NCBI RefSeq assembly: GCF_003286085.1
Contig: NW_020825415.1
Coordinates: 124,001 to 188,000 of the forward strand
Length of the DNA: 64,000 bases
Reading direction: 5' to 3'
DNA from: Drosophila persimilis
Taxonomy: Eukaryota; Arthropoda; Insecta; Diptera; Drosophilidae
Of this stretch, positions 19,288 through 29,136 are shown piece by piece. A program made the position numbers and the translations under genes. The stretch's first letter is position 1. Each line of letters starts with the position of its first letter. The notes under the pieces are model-generated. The model was not told the origin of the DNA and did no database searches. It was given only the letters and a program-made list of their open reading frames with translations.

Positions 19288-19761
19288 GTGGATCAGCTAA
19301 CTTTAGATTTTGAAAAACTAAAAATGATTAACTCTCAAGCAAGGACCGATCTCACAGCAGATCTGGTCAAACAATTGATAGCACTTCAAATTTCACAAGT
19401 ACAAGAGCAAATTGTAAATTTAAAACAACAAATAGAAACTAAATCCGATCAGGTATCAGATTATCAGGCAGAAACAATAGACGAATCGATACAAATCCGG
19501 AACCGACAGAACAGCAATCAATTCAGGGGAAATAATAACAATAGAAATTATCGGGAGAATACTAACGGTTATTTTAGGAGAAATAATAACAATTATAGCC
19601 AAGCCCAGCATTTTAGGGCAAACGTAGTCCCGAATAATCAGTCTAACGACAATCCAGCGCAGAAACGAAAGTTAAACGAAATGTCGGAACAACCGGCTAA
19701 TAAAGCAATGAGGATAAATAACATTGAGGAGGATCATTTTTTAGATCAGCCCCCGAAGTAG
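19288..19761 (+). pseudogene. gag: gag of errantivirus A, capsid deleted
   Basis: The frame begins GTG-GAT-CAG where an ATG would be expected, so the start codon appears mutated; the next ATG is 11 codons on. The N-terminal 60 residues (LKMINSQARTDLTADLVKQL, QEQIVNLKQQIE) look like a coiled coil. They are joined directly to the Asn/Gln/Arg-rich C-terminus (FRGNNNNRNYREN, AQHFRANVVPNN). The equivalent of the capsid region found in copy B (23540-24270) is missing. No CCHC knuckle is present; the RN-rich tail may bind RNA instead, as is usual in this group. The stop at 19759-19761 overlaps the pol frame. Confidence 0.75.
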
Positions 19762-19763
19762 GT

Positions 19764-21167
19764 CTGCCCTACCTAAAAAGAGTAGACAAAAAAATAAACA
19801 GAGAATTAAAAGTTTTGATAGATACGGGAGCAACTTCCTGTTATATAAAAAAAGGAATTTACGACAATAAAAAAGAATTACCAATTTATAAGAAAGTTGC
19901 TACAGTGAATGGGTTTTCAATAATTAAATATTTCCATAATATAACAATTTTCAACACAAAGCAAGTGTTTTATGAAATAGATGGAATGGAGGCAGATTTA
20001 CTAATAGGATTTAACCTATTAAAGAAAATCGGAGCGGTTATTAATACAGGAAAGGGGACTTTAAGTTATAAAAACAACGAGGAGAAACTAATATATGACG
20101 AGGTCCTTTCTTTAAACAAATTAACCTTTATAGAAGGAAAAACCATCCTTCCGTTGAAGGAATATATAATAAAAAAATATTTTGAAGAAGAAAAAGAAAT
20201 GAAAAGCGATTCAGTAAAGGTAGAAGGAAGTTTATATAGCTTGGGATCAAAAAATCCTGAGCACGCCGACGAAGAATTATCCGTCAATAGTTTGGGATTC
20301 AAATATCCTGAACCCGCCGTCGTTGAATTATCCGACATCCAAAGTTTTAATAGTTTGGGATTAAAATATCCTGAGCACGCCGTCGTTGAATTATCCGACA
20401 CTAAAAGTTCGAATAGTTTGGGATTAAAGAATCCTGAACACGCCGTCGTTGAATTATCCGACAATGAACAATTTAAAAGTTTGGGATGCAAAAATCCTGA
20501 ACGCGCCGTCGTAGAAATATCCGACATTCCAAATTATGCAAATTCTGAATTGAAAAAAATGAAATTGTATAACACAATAACCTACAAAGAGGACAATTTA
20601 GAAAATCTCAGAGAGAAAATGGTATCTATCATCGAAGAAGACCATGCCAATATAAATTTACAGTTACCGTTCAGAACGGATATAAAAGGAGAGATTAACA
20701 CTGAACACGATAGACCGGTATATGGCAAGCAGTATCCATACGCTTATTCGGTTAACGATTTCGTTAATAACGAAATAAGTAAAATGTTAGATGAAGGTAT
20801 AATCAGACCTAGTAAAAGCCCATATAATTCACCGGTAATAGTAGTACCAAAGAAGGGAGTAAATGAGGACGGAACTCCTAAGCATAGATTAGTAATAGAC
20901 TTTAAGAAACTTAATGAAAACACCATACCGGATAGATACCCTATGCAAGATCCTTCAGTAATCCTTGCCAATTTAGGTAAAGCGAAATATTTCTCGGCCA
21001 TTGATTTAGAGTCAGGTTTCTATCAGATTTTAATGAGGGAATCAGATATTGAAAAAACATCTTTTTCCATAAATAACGGCAAATATGAATTTCTAAGAAT
21101 GCCTATGGGATTGACGAACGCTCCCAGAATTTTCCAAAGGGCAATGGACGATATACTTAGAGAATAA
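19764..21167 (+). pseudogene. pol: protease-RT of errantivirus A
   Basis: The frame begins at the gag stop in the -1 frame, suggesting programmed -1 frameshifting. Protease: VLIDTGATSCYIKKG (catalytic Asp near 19820) and ADLLIGFNLL. Between protease and RT is a spacer of five 18-21-residue repeats (NSLGxKxPExAVVELSD). RT: YPYAYSVNDFVN, IIRPSKSPYNSPVIVVPKKG, RLVIDFKKLNE, FSAIDLESGFYQI, RMPMGLTNAPRIFQ. A TAA at 21165-21167, just before the YMDD region, ends the frame; the counterpart in copy B has CAA there, so one base change explains it. Confidence 0.85.
20238..20540 (+). repeat. 21-aa tandem repeat between protease and RT (A)
   Basis: Five units of about 54-63 bp, each encoding a variant of SLGLKYPEHAVVELSD plus a variable link. 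Divergence is highest in the linker codons. Copy B has four units with a different arrangement at 35950-36185. Confidence 0.85.
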
Positions 21168-22781
21168 GTTGGGAAAACTTGTCACGTTTATATGGACGAT
21201 ATAATAATATTTTCAAAAACTATAGAACAACATTATAAAGATCTAATTCATATAATTCAGATATTGCAAAACGTTAACATGAAAATTTCACTAGAAAAGT
21301 CTTAATTCTTTCAATTGGAAACCAAATTTCTGGGATACATTGTTTCCCAAAATATCATTAAAACAGATCCAGACAAAATCTCCACAATTCAAAACTATCC
21401 AATTCCTAAAAATATCAGAGAGCTACGTAGCTTCTTAGGACTAACAGGGTATTACAGAAAATTTGTCCGAAATTATGCCACAATTGCCAAACCTTTAACA
21501 AAATATCTGAGCGGAGTAAATGGGAAAGTTTCACGAAGGGCATCCAAGAAAACATTAATACAGCTGGATGAACCAGCAATTGGAGCATTTAATAATTTAA
21601 AGGACAGTTTAATAGCACATATAGAATTAGTTCCAAAACGGAAAGAAAGGGGAATAAATGAATTAGGTACCATTTGGAAATGGATAGCAGGCAGCCCTGA
21701 TCATGACGACTTTTTGAAAATACAAAATAAAGTAAATGAATTAACTGAAAATAACGATAAACAATTTGTAATAAATTCCAAATTTTTCAAAGAAATTGAA
21801 TTGCTATCAAATTCATTAAAAAATGTCATCTTCAATGAAGAAACGATACTGAGAAAGCATCGTTTAAAATTAATAACTTTTGACCTACTAAATTTAGTTG
21901 ATACCATAACCCTCTTAAAAGTAAACATTTTCAATACAAAAATTTTAAATAAAAACGAAATAGAGGACATTTATAAGCATGAAAAACATAATGTTGAACT
22001 GTCTGATCTGTTGGACATTGCAACGATTAAAATAATTCGAAATGCAGATTTAATAATCATTTACATAAAATATCCTCAAATTAAAGATATTTGCAAGTTT
22101 TACCATGCAAGAGCCATCTCACAAAATGATGGAATGTTAGTAATAAGTGAAAAAGTTTGTGAATGTAAGGAGAAATACTATTTAATGAATAATTTTAAAA
22201 GTGAAACTTTTAACATTTACGCACAAATAAACTTAAAGAGTACCTGTTTCACCAATTTACTTAATGGCTTTAAAGCCAACTGCACTAAAAAAAGGGAAAA
22301 AAACAAAGAAATAGACATCATTCAGGATGGTGCCATATTAGTTTCAGGCAAAAATATCGTAGACAATACTACTTTGTTAGGATCGTATCTCCTTATATTC
22401 AACAACACAATTGTAATAAATAATATAACCCACATAAATGATAAGGGTAAAATTCTAAGATATATATCGCATCATAGATATAGCGATTTTGAATTAGTTG
22501 ATTATATACAATCGAATGATAAGCAATTTTCTTTTGATAATGTTAATATTTTAAATCCCCTTATAACATTAGGTAATACGGCCTTACCATTAACAACATT
22601 ATTTTTAATCATTCTGATATTGTTAATGTTATTTTACTTCGGCTATAAATTAACCAAATTTGTACTTATTAAATCAATAAGAATACCGTCAGAAGAAATA
22701 GTGGAAAGCAACATTCAAATACTGTCAGAAGAAATTAGAGCTCTATCAGAACTTCAAAATGTATCGGGACGAAACATTTAA
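21168..22781 (+). pseudogene. RT remainder fused in frame to Env C-part
   Basis: After the stop at 21165 the RT continues (YMDDIIIFSK), meets a second stop near 21303-21305, then runs open from 21306 to 22781. The RT thumb (ELRSFLGLTGYYRKF) is joined near 21627-21640 to errantiviral Env just before its cleavage region (PKRKERGINELGTIWKWIAG). The rest is the Env transmembrane subunit, with a hydrophobic segment near 22590-22650 (TTLFLIILILLMLFYFGY) and a cytoplasmic tail. RNase H, integrase and nearly all of the Env surface region are missing. Env would mediate particle-cell fusion, but this copy lacks a start and a signal peptide. A shared stretch around GAATTAGTT in pol and env marks the junction. 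Confidence 0.85.
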
Positions 22782-22782
22782 G

Positions 22783-22791
22783 AATGGGGGG
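22783..22791 (+). promoter_or_regulatory. polypurine tract, errantivirus A
   Basis: GAATGGGGGG immediately precedes the 3' LTR and would prime plus-strand DNA synthesis. Confidence 0.8.
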
Positions 22792-23324
22792 AGTTAACGT
22801 ACCCAATTCCATTGAGCTCTTATACGAGTTGTAAACAATCTTTGGTTTTCCAAAACGAAAACAATTTCAATCTTGGGCCTCCGCCTAATTGATTTCTAAG
22901 ATGTACAATCTCAAGCGCCCCCGCCGCAATCCCAATCTTTGACACTCGCTTAAATGGAAAACCAATGTTTGCCCACACCCGGCTTCTCATAAACAATCTC
23001 ACTCCCGGCTTTCTGCAGATCCTGCACTTTAGGCCTTTTACAGTTCTCTCTTTGGTTGACGAAAGCCAATACTCGGGATGGCGAAATCAATTGAAATGTT
23101 TATAGAAAAACGATTCCCGAAAGGGATCAACGATGCAAAGATCAGAAAGTTCAAATCAGTCTTGATCCAGCAGCGACACCGCAAAGTCTAGCTAAATATT
23201 AAGATCGCGCAATCCCTTGGCCCGGAATTCCTTTGTGACCCTCTACTTAAATCTATATCAGTGAAGTTCGAAGTAAAATAAAAACTTTTTAAAAAACACA
23301 ATCCGCTACCGCAGTTGTTTAATT
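22792..23324 (+). repeat. 3' LTR, errantivirus A
   Basis: 533 bp, same borders as the 5' LTR, followed by TGCA. Confidence 0.9.
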
Positions 23325-23527
23325 TGCACGCATTGAGGAAGGGTGTTGAAGAATGACCATCTCTAGCAATGCACGCATGTATTGACAGACATATGAGTAT
23401 GTAGACGTATGTATGAGTGAGAGACGTAACGAAGCGACGTTCTCTTATCTCCCTTTTGTTCTCTATTTCGTTTCGGTCTCTATCTGCCTGCGAGCAGAGA
23501 ATTTTTTAGTCACAAATAAACCTTACA
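23325..23527 (+). mobile_element. copia-type element 2, polypurine tract and 3' LTR
   Basis: After the TGCA duplication, GAGGAAGGG precedes TGTTGAAGAATG at 23344. The LTR-like unit ends CCTTACA at 23527 (184 bp) and has AATAAA shortly before its end. Position after the pol stop once errantivirus A is removed makes this the 3' LTR of copia-type element 2. Confidence 0.7.
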
Positions 23528-24631
23528 TATGAATGGTTGCGTTTTTACTTTTCGGTACAATTTTCAATGGTGGATTAAACCAATACGTAGGATGGAGGGA
23601 AGCTGCAGAAACTGCAGTGAAATTATATAAGAAAGGAAGTAAGCAATATTATATATCCTTAAAAATTTTGAGAAGCAAAATAACAGGACCAGCACATGAC
23701 GCACTGACCAACCACGGGACAGTTTTAAATTTTGATGCCATACTTTCACGACTTGACTTTGTTTACAGTGACAAGAGACCAATTTACATAATAGAACAGG
23801 AGTTAAGCGTTCTCCGACAAGGAACCTTTCAATAATAGATTTCTATAACGAGGTTAACAAGAAAATGACCTTGTTAATAAATAAGACAATAATGACTCAC
23901 GGAAAGGACAGTGAAATCACCAAAGAATCAAATAAAAAAATTAGAGACAATGCCTTACGCATTTTTGTCACTGGCCTAAACGGCGGCATTGCAGAAATCC
24001 TATTGTCATTGAATCCCCCAGATTTACCGAATGCCTTGGCAAAGGTACAGGAATTGCAATCAAATAACATTCGGGCCCAATTTGCCTACCAATTCAGTGG
24101 CCCCAGAAACTCAGGGCATAATAATTACAATACCTTAAGATTCAACCAACGACAACCAAGGACTAATAGTTCACCATTCGACCAAAAAAGGGATTTTCAG
24201 AGGAATAACATGTCATGGGGACAACCCTATTTCTTGGGTAGTAGACAACAAAATCAGGCCCCAGAACCAATGGATGTAGACGAATCGATACAAATCCAGA
24301 ACCGACAGAACAGCAATCAATTCAGGGGAAATAATAATAATAATAATAATAGAAATTATCGGGAGAATACTAACGGTTATTATAGGAGAAATAATAACAA
24401 TTATAACCAAGCTCAGCATTTTAGGGCAAACGTAGTACCGAATAATCAGTCTAACGCAAATCAAGCGCAGAAACGAAAGCCAAATGAAACGTCGGAACAA
24501 CCGGCTAATAAAGCAATGCGGATAAATAACATTGAGGAGGACCATTTTCTAGATCAGCCCCCGAAGTAGGAGTGCCCTACTTAAAAAGAGTAGATAAAAA
24601 AATAAACAGGGAATTAAAAGTTTTGATAGAT
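23528..24631 (+). pseudogene. gag: gag of errantivirus copy B (5'-truncated)
   Basis: This holds the capsid region absent from copy A: FNGGLNQYVGWREAAE, LRSKITGPAHDALTNHG, LSRLDFVYSDKR, and after a frameshift near 23830 NKKMTLLINKTI and LRIFVTGLNGGIAEILL. It continues to PEPMDVDESIQI and the Asn/Arg-rich tail with an expanded AAT tract at 24335-24350. Gag ends at 24567-24569 and overlaps the first pol codons (LPYLKRVDKKINRELKVLID). The pol frame stops at the insertion of the 10.9-kb element at 24632 and resumes at 35541. The 5' LTR, leader and Gag N-terminus are missing. Confidence 0.8.
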
Positions 24632-25491
24632 TGTAACGAACCTGCTTTTTGGGCCCGCTTGAGTTTGCTGGGCTCGCTCAGCGGTCGGCAGATTCGCAGC
24701 AACGTATTTTTATTGTTGCCCCCAACGACAAAGTATAAGACTTTCCTTTTCTTTGTATTTGAATTTCGCTTTATTCGCAATTCTATTAGGACTTAGGGCT
24801 AGGTGTTACAGTTTCTCTTAACTACCGATCTCCACCACGCGGGGGCTCTCGTCGGGTGTGGCAGCGTCGAGGCTATTGATTGGGGCAAGTTGACCTCCGC
24901 TATTGCTTTGGTCCGCCACTCGAATCCGCACTCCACGTCTCGCACTCCCCTCCTAGCTTCCGCCGGCTTACGGGGATCTTCACTTAACTTAGACTTACTC
25001 TGGGGGGCAGGCGGGGCCTGTCTGCCTGCTGCTACACTTCACTACACTTCTTTGTTTTGTACCGAGTATCACTCTTGCGTTTCGACCGGGTCTCAACGTG
25101 CGCGCGCGCTTACTTATCCGCGGGAAAAGAGACCCGCTTCGACGCCGCTGCCTCCTTTTATAGCCCCTTGCCAGGCCCCGGCTCGGCGTCGGTAGTTTTC
25201 CATCGCCGTCTCCTGGTTTCCATGGCCTTCGTAACGGGGCCTGGCCGGTGGCGTGATCCCCTGCCCTTATTTGGTCATGCGCCAGATTATTGCCGGCCCG
25301 ATCCCGCCGTTTCCTTTGCCTCTCTCTCTCCGAGAGCAGGGCACTTCCCCTCTCGAGGCCCTTGGCCTCTTCGCCGCATCCGGATAACCGTGGGCGTCTG
25401 GCTTGACCCTCGCCTTATCCGGCCAGCCGTCAGCTTTTATCCGACTGTGCTCTTGGTCGCACTCGGCCTGTGGGAACCCTGGTTCCTCACA
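24632..25491 (-). repeat. 3' LTR of the 10.9-kb element
   Basis: TGTGAGGAACC to TTCGTTACA on the minus strand. Contains the ten-nt alternation CGCGCGCGCT at about 25101. Lacks the 9-bp unit present in the other LTR near 35364. Confidence 0.9.
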
Positions 25492-25508
25492 CCCCCCTCT
25501 TTCTTCCC
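25492..25508 (-). promoter_or_regulatory. polypurine tract of the 10.9-kb element
   Basis: Minus strand GGGAAGAAAGAGGGGGG, directly adjacent to the LTR start TGTGAGG. Confidence 0.85.
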
Positions 25509-26204
25509 GTAGCGGAATACTTCCGTTTTCCGCGATCTCGGGATGGGGTGGGCTTTCCTCATTCAAACGGCCCGAAGTTGCGCGCGCCCTTTGTTGTACC
25601 TGGGATCGCCGGCGGTCTGGCGCCCTCTGGCGCCTTAGCTCGGGCGGCGCTGCCAGCCCTTGCACTTTTCTGGCTGGCGCCGACTCCCGCCTATCGATAA
25701 GGTGTAGGGGCGCTTCTGCGATCCACTCGATACTTCCCCCCCCCCAGTCGATATTCCGTTTTCTTGTTTTTTTCTGTTTTCTCTTTATTCATATTCTCCC
25801 GCGTGTTCTGCCCTTTTTTTCTTTTTGTGTTTCTTCTGCCTCCCCCCCCCCCCCTTTTTCTTCTCTTCTCCGTTTTCCTTTATTTCTGTTCTCGGAATAC
25901 CTCCGTGCGCGTGGCCGACATGGAGATGCGGTACCGCGTACCTCGCTCGCTTACCAATTTTTTTACCCGTCTGCCCACGAGGCGTATCTGGGCCTGTGCG
26001 CGGCTCACTGCCGCCGGCCACTCCTCCCGCGGGATCGCCTTCCAGTGGCCCGTGGCTGCTGGTGCTGAGCTCTGCCGTTGCAGGGCCGGCCGCTTGGGTC
26101 TTGTATGGGGCTCCGGGCAGGAGGCCTGCCTCTTCAGGGCTGGGCGCTCGACCGCCCTCTCCGGCGCGGGCCACATCCACGGCCCGCGTTCCCACGCCTC
26201 GACC

Positions 26205-26540
26205 TCCGCGTGTTCCGTCGCCGCCTCCGCTGCCTCCGCCGTCGCCGCTGTGGTCGCCGTTGCCGGGCCCTCCGCTGCGTCGTCCGTCGCCGCCTCCGCT
26301 GCCTCCGCCGTCGCCGCTGTGGTCGCCGTTGCCGGGCCCTCCGCTGCGTCGTCCGTCGCCGCCTCCGCTGCCTCCGCCGTCGCCGCTGTGGTCGCCGTTG
26401 CCGGGCCCTCCGCTGCGTCGTTCGTCGCCGCTTCCGCTGCCTCCGCCGTCGCCGCTGTGGTCGCCGTTGCCGGGCCCTCCGCTGCGTCGTTCGTCGCCGC
26501 CTCCGCTGCCTCCGCCGGCGCCACTCCTGCCGCTGTGGTC
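26205..26540 (-). repeat. 69-bp tandem repeats in the third ORF
   Basis: About four and a half copies with 69-bp spacing (a shared motif recurs near 26262, 26331, 26400 and 26469). Each encodes 23 residues, AEAAEAATDDAAEGPATATT and three more. Units are nearly identical, differing mainly at Asn/Asp. Confidence 0.9.
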
Positions 26541-26844
26541 GCCGTTGCCGGGCCAGCCGCTGCCTCGTCCGTCGCCGCCTCCTCTGCCTCCGTCGTCGCG
26601 GGATCTGGTTTGGGGTTTCTCCTCCGCGGGTCCCTGTCGTTGCTACCGAGGGGGCTCTCTTCCCATACCCGGGCGCCGGTCTCTGGCTGGGTCTCGCACG
26701 GGGCGGGCCCCGAGGCCCACGTGATGTGCAGGGTCTGATGGTGCCAAACCATCCCCTGGCGCACGGCGGTCCGCACCTCCTGCGACACGTATGGCCCTAT
26801 TACGGCCGCCTCCGGTCCCCTCCACTGTGGCTGCTGCTGCCACT

Positions 26845-26995
26845 GCCCCTTCTCCTGCTGCTGCTGCTGCTGCTGGCGCTGCTGATGCTGCTGCTGCTGC
26901 TGCTGCTGCGGCTGCTGCTGCTGGTGCTGCTGCTGCTGCTGCTGCTGCTGCGGCTGCTGCTGCTGCTGGTGCTGCTGCTGCTGCTCCTCCTCGGT
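26845..26995 (-). repeat. CAG/CAA tract encoding poly-Gln
   Basis: An interrupted (CTG)n run on the plus strand; in the third-ORF frame it gives Gln runs broken by His and Pro. The other frames give poly-Ala and poly-Ser shadows. Confidence 0.85.
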
Positions 26996-27734
26996 TTGCG
27001 GTGGCCGCCTCTCGGGGCCCTCTTCGTCCTCGGCTGGTGGCGTCGGCTGCCACAATTGCCTGCCATTCGGCCTCGGGATTCGTGGCCCGCTCGCCCCTGG
27101 CCGGGGGCTGCGCCCCCTCGGCTCCCGCCTCGTCGGCCCGGGACTGCATCGGCGGCAGTACCACTCGGAATGGCGGGGGTGGCGGCGCCTCGTCGCTCTC
27201 GTGGCCGGGCTCCTCCTTCCTGGTGGCCCTTCCCTCCTGTCGCCGCCGCGCCTCCAGCCGCTCGTCCCTCCGCCGTCGGATCATTCGTGCCGCCTCCAGC
27301 ACCCGGCGGATCCGGCGCTTCTCCTCCGCCGTCGCCTCCTGGAATTTCCGTTTCAATGCTTCGCCCCGGTCGCGCGGGGTCAGCGGCCTTCTCACTCTGG
27401 CCTTTTCTTGGGCGGTTGGGGCGCGTGGACCGTCGATGCAAATAACGTCGTCGTCGCTCTCCCCGGCCCCCTCGTCCGAGGATACCGTCGGTGACACGGA
27501 GTCGTGGCCCGACGGCGCCGGCGATACTAACGGCGAGGCCAACAGCTGGAGGAACTGGGAGCCATCGCACCAATCCTCCTCGTCGCCACGCGAGAGCACG
27601 GACGCCCGTCGCTGACGAGAAGCCTTGGCGCGGTAGCCCCCCTCCCCCACTATCGCCTGCTGCTCCTCCAAGAACGCCCTCAGATCCTCCATCTTCTTCT
27701 TCCTGTCCTCGTGGGTGAGCCGTTTCGTCTCCAT

Positions 27735-28023
27735 TTTTTTTTCTCCTTTTTTTTTTTTGCTGCGGTTTCTCCTTGGTGATAATTACCTTCAAGTGCTCGC
27801 TGTTCCGTCTTCCACCCGCATATATACCCGCGTTGCATTACCAGTCGTTCCCTCTAACGGTGCCGGTGCGTCGGGTTTCGGTCTCTCTTGCCTGGTTCTA
27901 ACGGTTGTTACGCGTGTGCTCATGGCCTCTCTCTACAGGCCGCGCTCTCTAACGGCATCTTTCCCCTGGTTGGGTGAGTACCGACGCGCTCTCCGCTCTC
28001 TATCCGACTTCGCCTTGTCTTTT
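27735..28023 (-). other. spacer upstream of the third ORF
   Basis: 290 bp with no coding signal seen. A T-rich (minus-strand A-rich) run lies just before the ORF start. Confidence 0.5.
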
Positions 28024-29136
28024 TATACCCGATACTCAAAATGAGTATTGGGGTATATTAGATTTGTGGTAAAAGTGTATGTGTGTAACGTCCAGAAGGA
28101 ATCGTTTCCGACCCTATAAAGTATATATATTCTTGATCAGCATCAATAGCCGAGTCAATTGAGCCCTGTCTGTCTGTCCGTCCGTCCGTCTGTCCGTCTG
28201 TCCGTCTGTCCGTCCCCTTCAGCGCCTAATGCTCAAAGACTATAAGAGCTAGAGCAACGATGTTTTGGATCCAGACTTCTGTGATATGTCACTGCTACAA
28301 AAATATTTCAAAACTTTGCCCCGCCCACTTCCGCCCCCACAAAGGGCGAAAATCTGTGGCATCCACAATTTCGACGATACGAGAAAACTAAAAACGCAGA
28401 ATCGTAGAAGATGACTTTATCTTCTAGAGTGCAAAATCTGAACCAGATCGTATAATTATTACAGCCAGAATCACGAAAACAATTTCACTCTTTCTCGCTC
28501 TGTCTCACTCTAACACACAGGTTTCATGGTCGGGTTTGCCAATTGCAAAATATGAGTTCAAGGATCTCAGAACCTATAAAAGCCAGAGCAACCAAATTTG
28601 GTATCCACACTCCTGTGATATCGGACCTTGACCGTTTCCTGTCCAAATTTCGCCACACCCCCTTCCGCCCCCGCAAAGGACGAAAATCTGAGGCAACCAC
28701 AAATCTCAGAGACTATTAAGGCTAGAGTAACCAAATTTGGTGCACACACTCCTTTAAGATGTCACTATAAAACGTATATCTCAGAATTTCGCCCCACCCC
28801 CATCCGCCCCCACAAAGGACGAAAATCTGTTGCATCCACAATATTGCAGATTTGAGAAAACTAAAAACGCAGAATCATAGATAACGACCATATCTCTCAG
28901 ATAGCTGAATCTGAATCAGATCAGATCATTTTTATAGCCAAAGGGAACAAATCAATTTGCAGTGGCTACGCAGCGCCCGACGTCACGCTCAGACTGATTT
29001 TCTGTCTCTCTCGCACGCACTCTTTGTCGTGTCGTTTAATATTAGCGGCGTCTGCCGGAGGAGAGCCATACTGACTTAGTATCGGGTATAACTCTAGAGT
29101 TGCGGTGTCCGCAGCAACTCACAACGTTCCCCCTCG
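28024..29136 (-). mobile_element. DINE-1/mini-me-like element, copy 1
   Basis: One end is the palindrome TATACCCGATACTCAAAATGAGTATTGGGGTATA. It is followed by a TA-rich stretch, the conserved core (TTCTTGATCAGCATCAATAG) and (GTCY)n at about 28169-28215. The other end has a hairpin (GAGTTGCGGTGTCC..GCAACTC) and CGTTCCCCCTCG. Internal modules repeat, notably CGCCCCCACAAAGG(G/A)CGAAAATCTG. No ORF. The layout fits my memory of mini-me/DINE-1 Helentron-associated elements. Orientation is opposite to copies 2 and 3. Confidence 0.75.
28169..28215. repeat. (GTCY)n microsatellite
   Basis: Tandem GTCT/GTCC units next to the conserved core; also present in copies 2 and 3. Confidence 0.9.

Larger units (their letters stand above)
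18138..23324 (+). mobile_element. errantivirus copy A (17.6/297/Tom-like), internally deleted
   Basis: Two 533-bp LTRs (18138-18670, 22792-23324) differ at about nine positions (about 1.7%). Flanking TGCA duplications are at 18134-18137 and 23325-23328. The PBS reads GGCGCCCAACGTGGGGC after an LTR ending AATT, as in 17.6/297. The coding region has lost the Gag capsid part and a large block from RNase H to the Env surface region. At 5.19 kb it is well short of a full env-bearing errantivirus. Confidence 0.9.
25880..27734 (-). pseudogene. third ORF: repeat-rich, poly-Gln protein (frameshifted)
   Basis: The frame starts METKRLTHEDRKKKMEDLRAF at 27734 and stays open and natural-looking to about 27060: acidic DDDVICIDG, then a long Arg/Lys/Glu-rich region (EEKRRIRRVLEAARMIRRRRDERLEARRR) and PPPPPFRVVLPP. 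Near 27060 the better frame moves by one nt and continues to 25880 through a Gln/His tract, a Trp-containing block (YVSQEVRTAVRQGMVWHHQTL), 23-residue Ala/Thr repeats and a basic C-terminus (RLVGRRVKKLVSERG). Combined length would be about 610 residues. It lies where env sits in errantiviruses, but no signal peptide or membrane segment is seen. Function unknown; the charge pattern suggests a nuclear or nucleic-acid-associated protein. Confidence 0.6.

Noticed and set aside
23344-23527. Independent solo LTR
   Set aside because: Removing errantivirus A places it directly after the pol stop and a purine tract of copia-type element 2, so it is more simply that element's 3' LTR.
26205-26540. 69-bp array as a possible CRISPR or satellite
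   Set aside because: Units are contiguous without spacers, in frame with a protein, and confined to one element.
25764-26738. Other long plus-strand ORFs in the same GC-rich region
   Set aside because: High GC lowers stop frequency; these frames encode only translated 69-bp repeats.
26078-27445. Plus-strand ORF of 455 codons rich in Arg and Leu
   Set aside because: A shadow of the GC-rich repeats and CTG tract of the minus-strand third ORF; no start context or domain.
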